Positions 63,677-64,000 of a stretch of 64,000 nucleotides of DNA are shown here, piece after piece (position 1 is the stretch's first letter; each line of letters starts with the position of its first letter). The notes below the pieces were generated by a model, which did no database searches, was not told the origin of the DNA, and was given only the letters and a program-made list of their open reading frames with translations. The stretch covers positions 683,351 to 747,350 of the forward strand of contig NZ_SMFQ01000002.1 of assembly GCF_004339015.1 (NCBI RefSeq), in the 5' to 3' direction. Source of the DNA: Cocleimonas flava. GTDB lineage: Bacteria; Pseudomonadota; Gammaproteobacteria; Thiotrichales; Thiotrichaceae. The position numbers and the translations under genes were made by a program.

Positions 63677-64000
63677 ACATGGATCCTGATTTGATGTTGA
63701 CTAGCCTGATTTTCTTTTATCTTGCAAAACAAGAAAAATGTAAGAGAGACTGACATAGATGGGTATTCACTAAACGGTATTGTAGCTGTTCTTTAAAGTG
63801 ATCATAAGCGTCAATTTAAAAAAACGTACTGCCTGTGGATAACTTGGTGGATAAACTTCTTTTTTTGCTAGTTAAAGAGGCATTAAATTTGCTATCTAAG
63901 TTTGCTAACACAAAAAGAAGAAACTAATTGATATCTATTTTCAACAAGTTAGATAGGCAACATTTGGTTCAAATTTTATATGGGAAATTCTTAATCACTC
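63677..64000. other. right-edge intergenic region with DnaA-box-like sites
   Basis: 324 bases upstream of priA. TGTGGATAA at 63834-63842 matches a perfect DnaA box (TTATCCACA on the minus strand) and GGTGGATAA at 63846-63854 matches 8 of 9 positions. The remainder is AT-rich with no gene visible up to the window edge. Confidence 0.6.
63834..63854. promoter_or_regulatory. tandem DnaA-box-like pair
   Basis: One perfect and one 8-of-9 DnaA box in the same direction, 12 bases apart, in the region upstream of priA. Confidence 0.6.

Overview
The window is a stretch of a low-to-moderate GC, Gram-negative chromosome, most likely a marine gammaproteobacterium. Evidence: outer-membrane porin, lipoprotein signal peptides, a BaeSR-type two-component system, OxyR with a hybrid peroxiredoxin-glutaredoxin, HrpA, and a priA/SPOR (ftsN-like) neighbourhood typical of Gammaproteobacteria. 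A Thiotrichales-like lineage (Leucothrix/Cocleimonas type) would fit, but the sequence alone cannot settle genus. No rRNA, tRNA, CRISPR, integrase or transposase was seen.

Layout. 1-8.4 kb: end of an unknown gene, a b561-type cytochrome, a cytochrome c', a PEBP-like secreted protein, BaeS/BaeR-like regulators, catalase-peroxidase katG with an upstream OxyR-like site, and a small Spy/CpxP-like periplasmic protein. 8.5-14.4 kb: msrB, selO, RidA + lipoprotein, an alpha/beta-hydrolase-OsmC fusion, DoxX. 14.6-16 kb: arsR-arsM arsenic methylation operon with a perfect 15-bp-arm operator. 16-24 kb: small envelope proteins, two transport/regulation genes, a LysM protein. 24-28.1 kb: a complete polyamine-type ABC importer. 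28.2-34 kb: GDSL esterase, two more members of a secreted LysM/signal-peptide paralogue family, class 3 lipase, porin with divergent LysR regulator. 35.1-39.6 kb: an accessory stretch with a HipA-like kinase/DUF3037 pair, a decayed GDSL copy, and a ParDE toxin-antitoxin module with two tandem operators. 39.6-46.9 kb: dienelactone hydrolase, VOC protein, a heme-c-sensing GGDEF-EAL protein, small secreted proteins. 46.9-49.2 kb: gor, prx-grx and divergent oxyR. 49.3-54.8 kb: the most unusual locus, an apparent operon of a FimV/TPR-like protein, a 985-residue acidic receiver-domain scaffold with an 11 x 9-bp minisatellite, a Ras-like GTPase, a winged-helix/roadblock-like protein and a roadblock protein. 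54.9-63.7 kb: hrpA, a diguanylate cyclase, a SPOR protein and priA.

Two repeat families stand out. First, about 24 copies of a ~30-bp intergenic element (A-run, GCC-type left arm, AGT-R-GGGGGG-TG core, CTTT), here called the G6 element, punctuate the window. Seventeen sit where a Rho-independent terminator would be expected and in the right direction, but seven do not, and its core is more conserved than a terminator needs. Second, a ~125-bp element occurs twice (37371-37495 and 45398-45521) with compensatory changes in two nested stems, which is strong internal evidence for a conserved structured DNA/RNA element.

Functional themes are oxidative-stress defence (katG, msrB, selO, gor, prx-grx, oxyR, OsmC), envelope stress and transport, c-di-GMP signalling, and a candidate small-GTPase polarity/signalling module.
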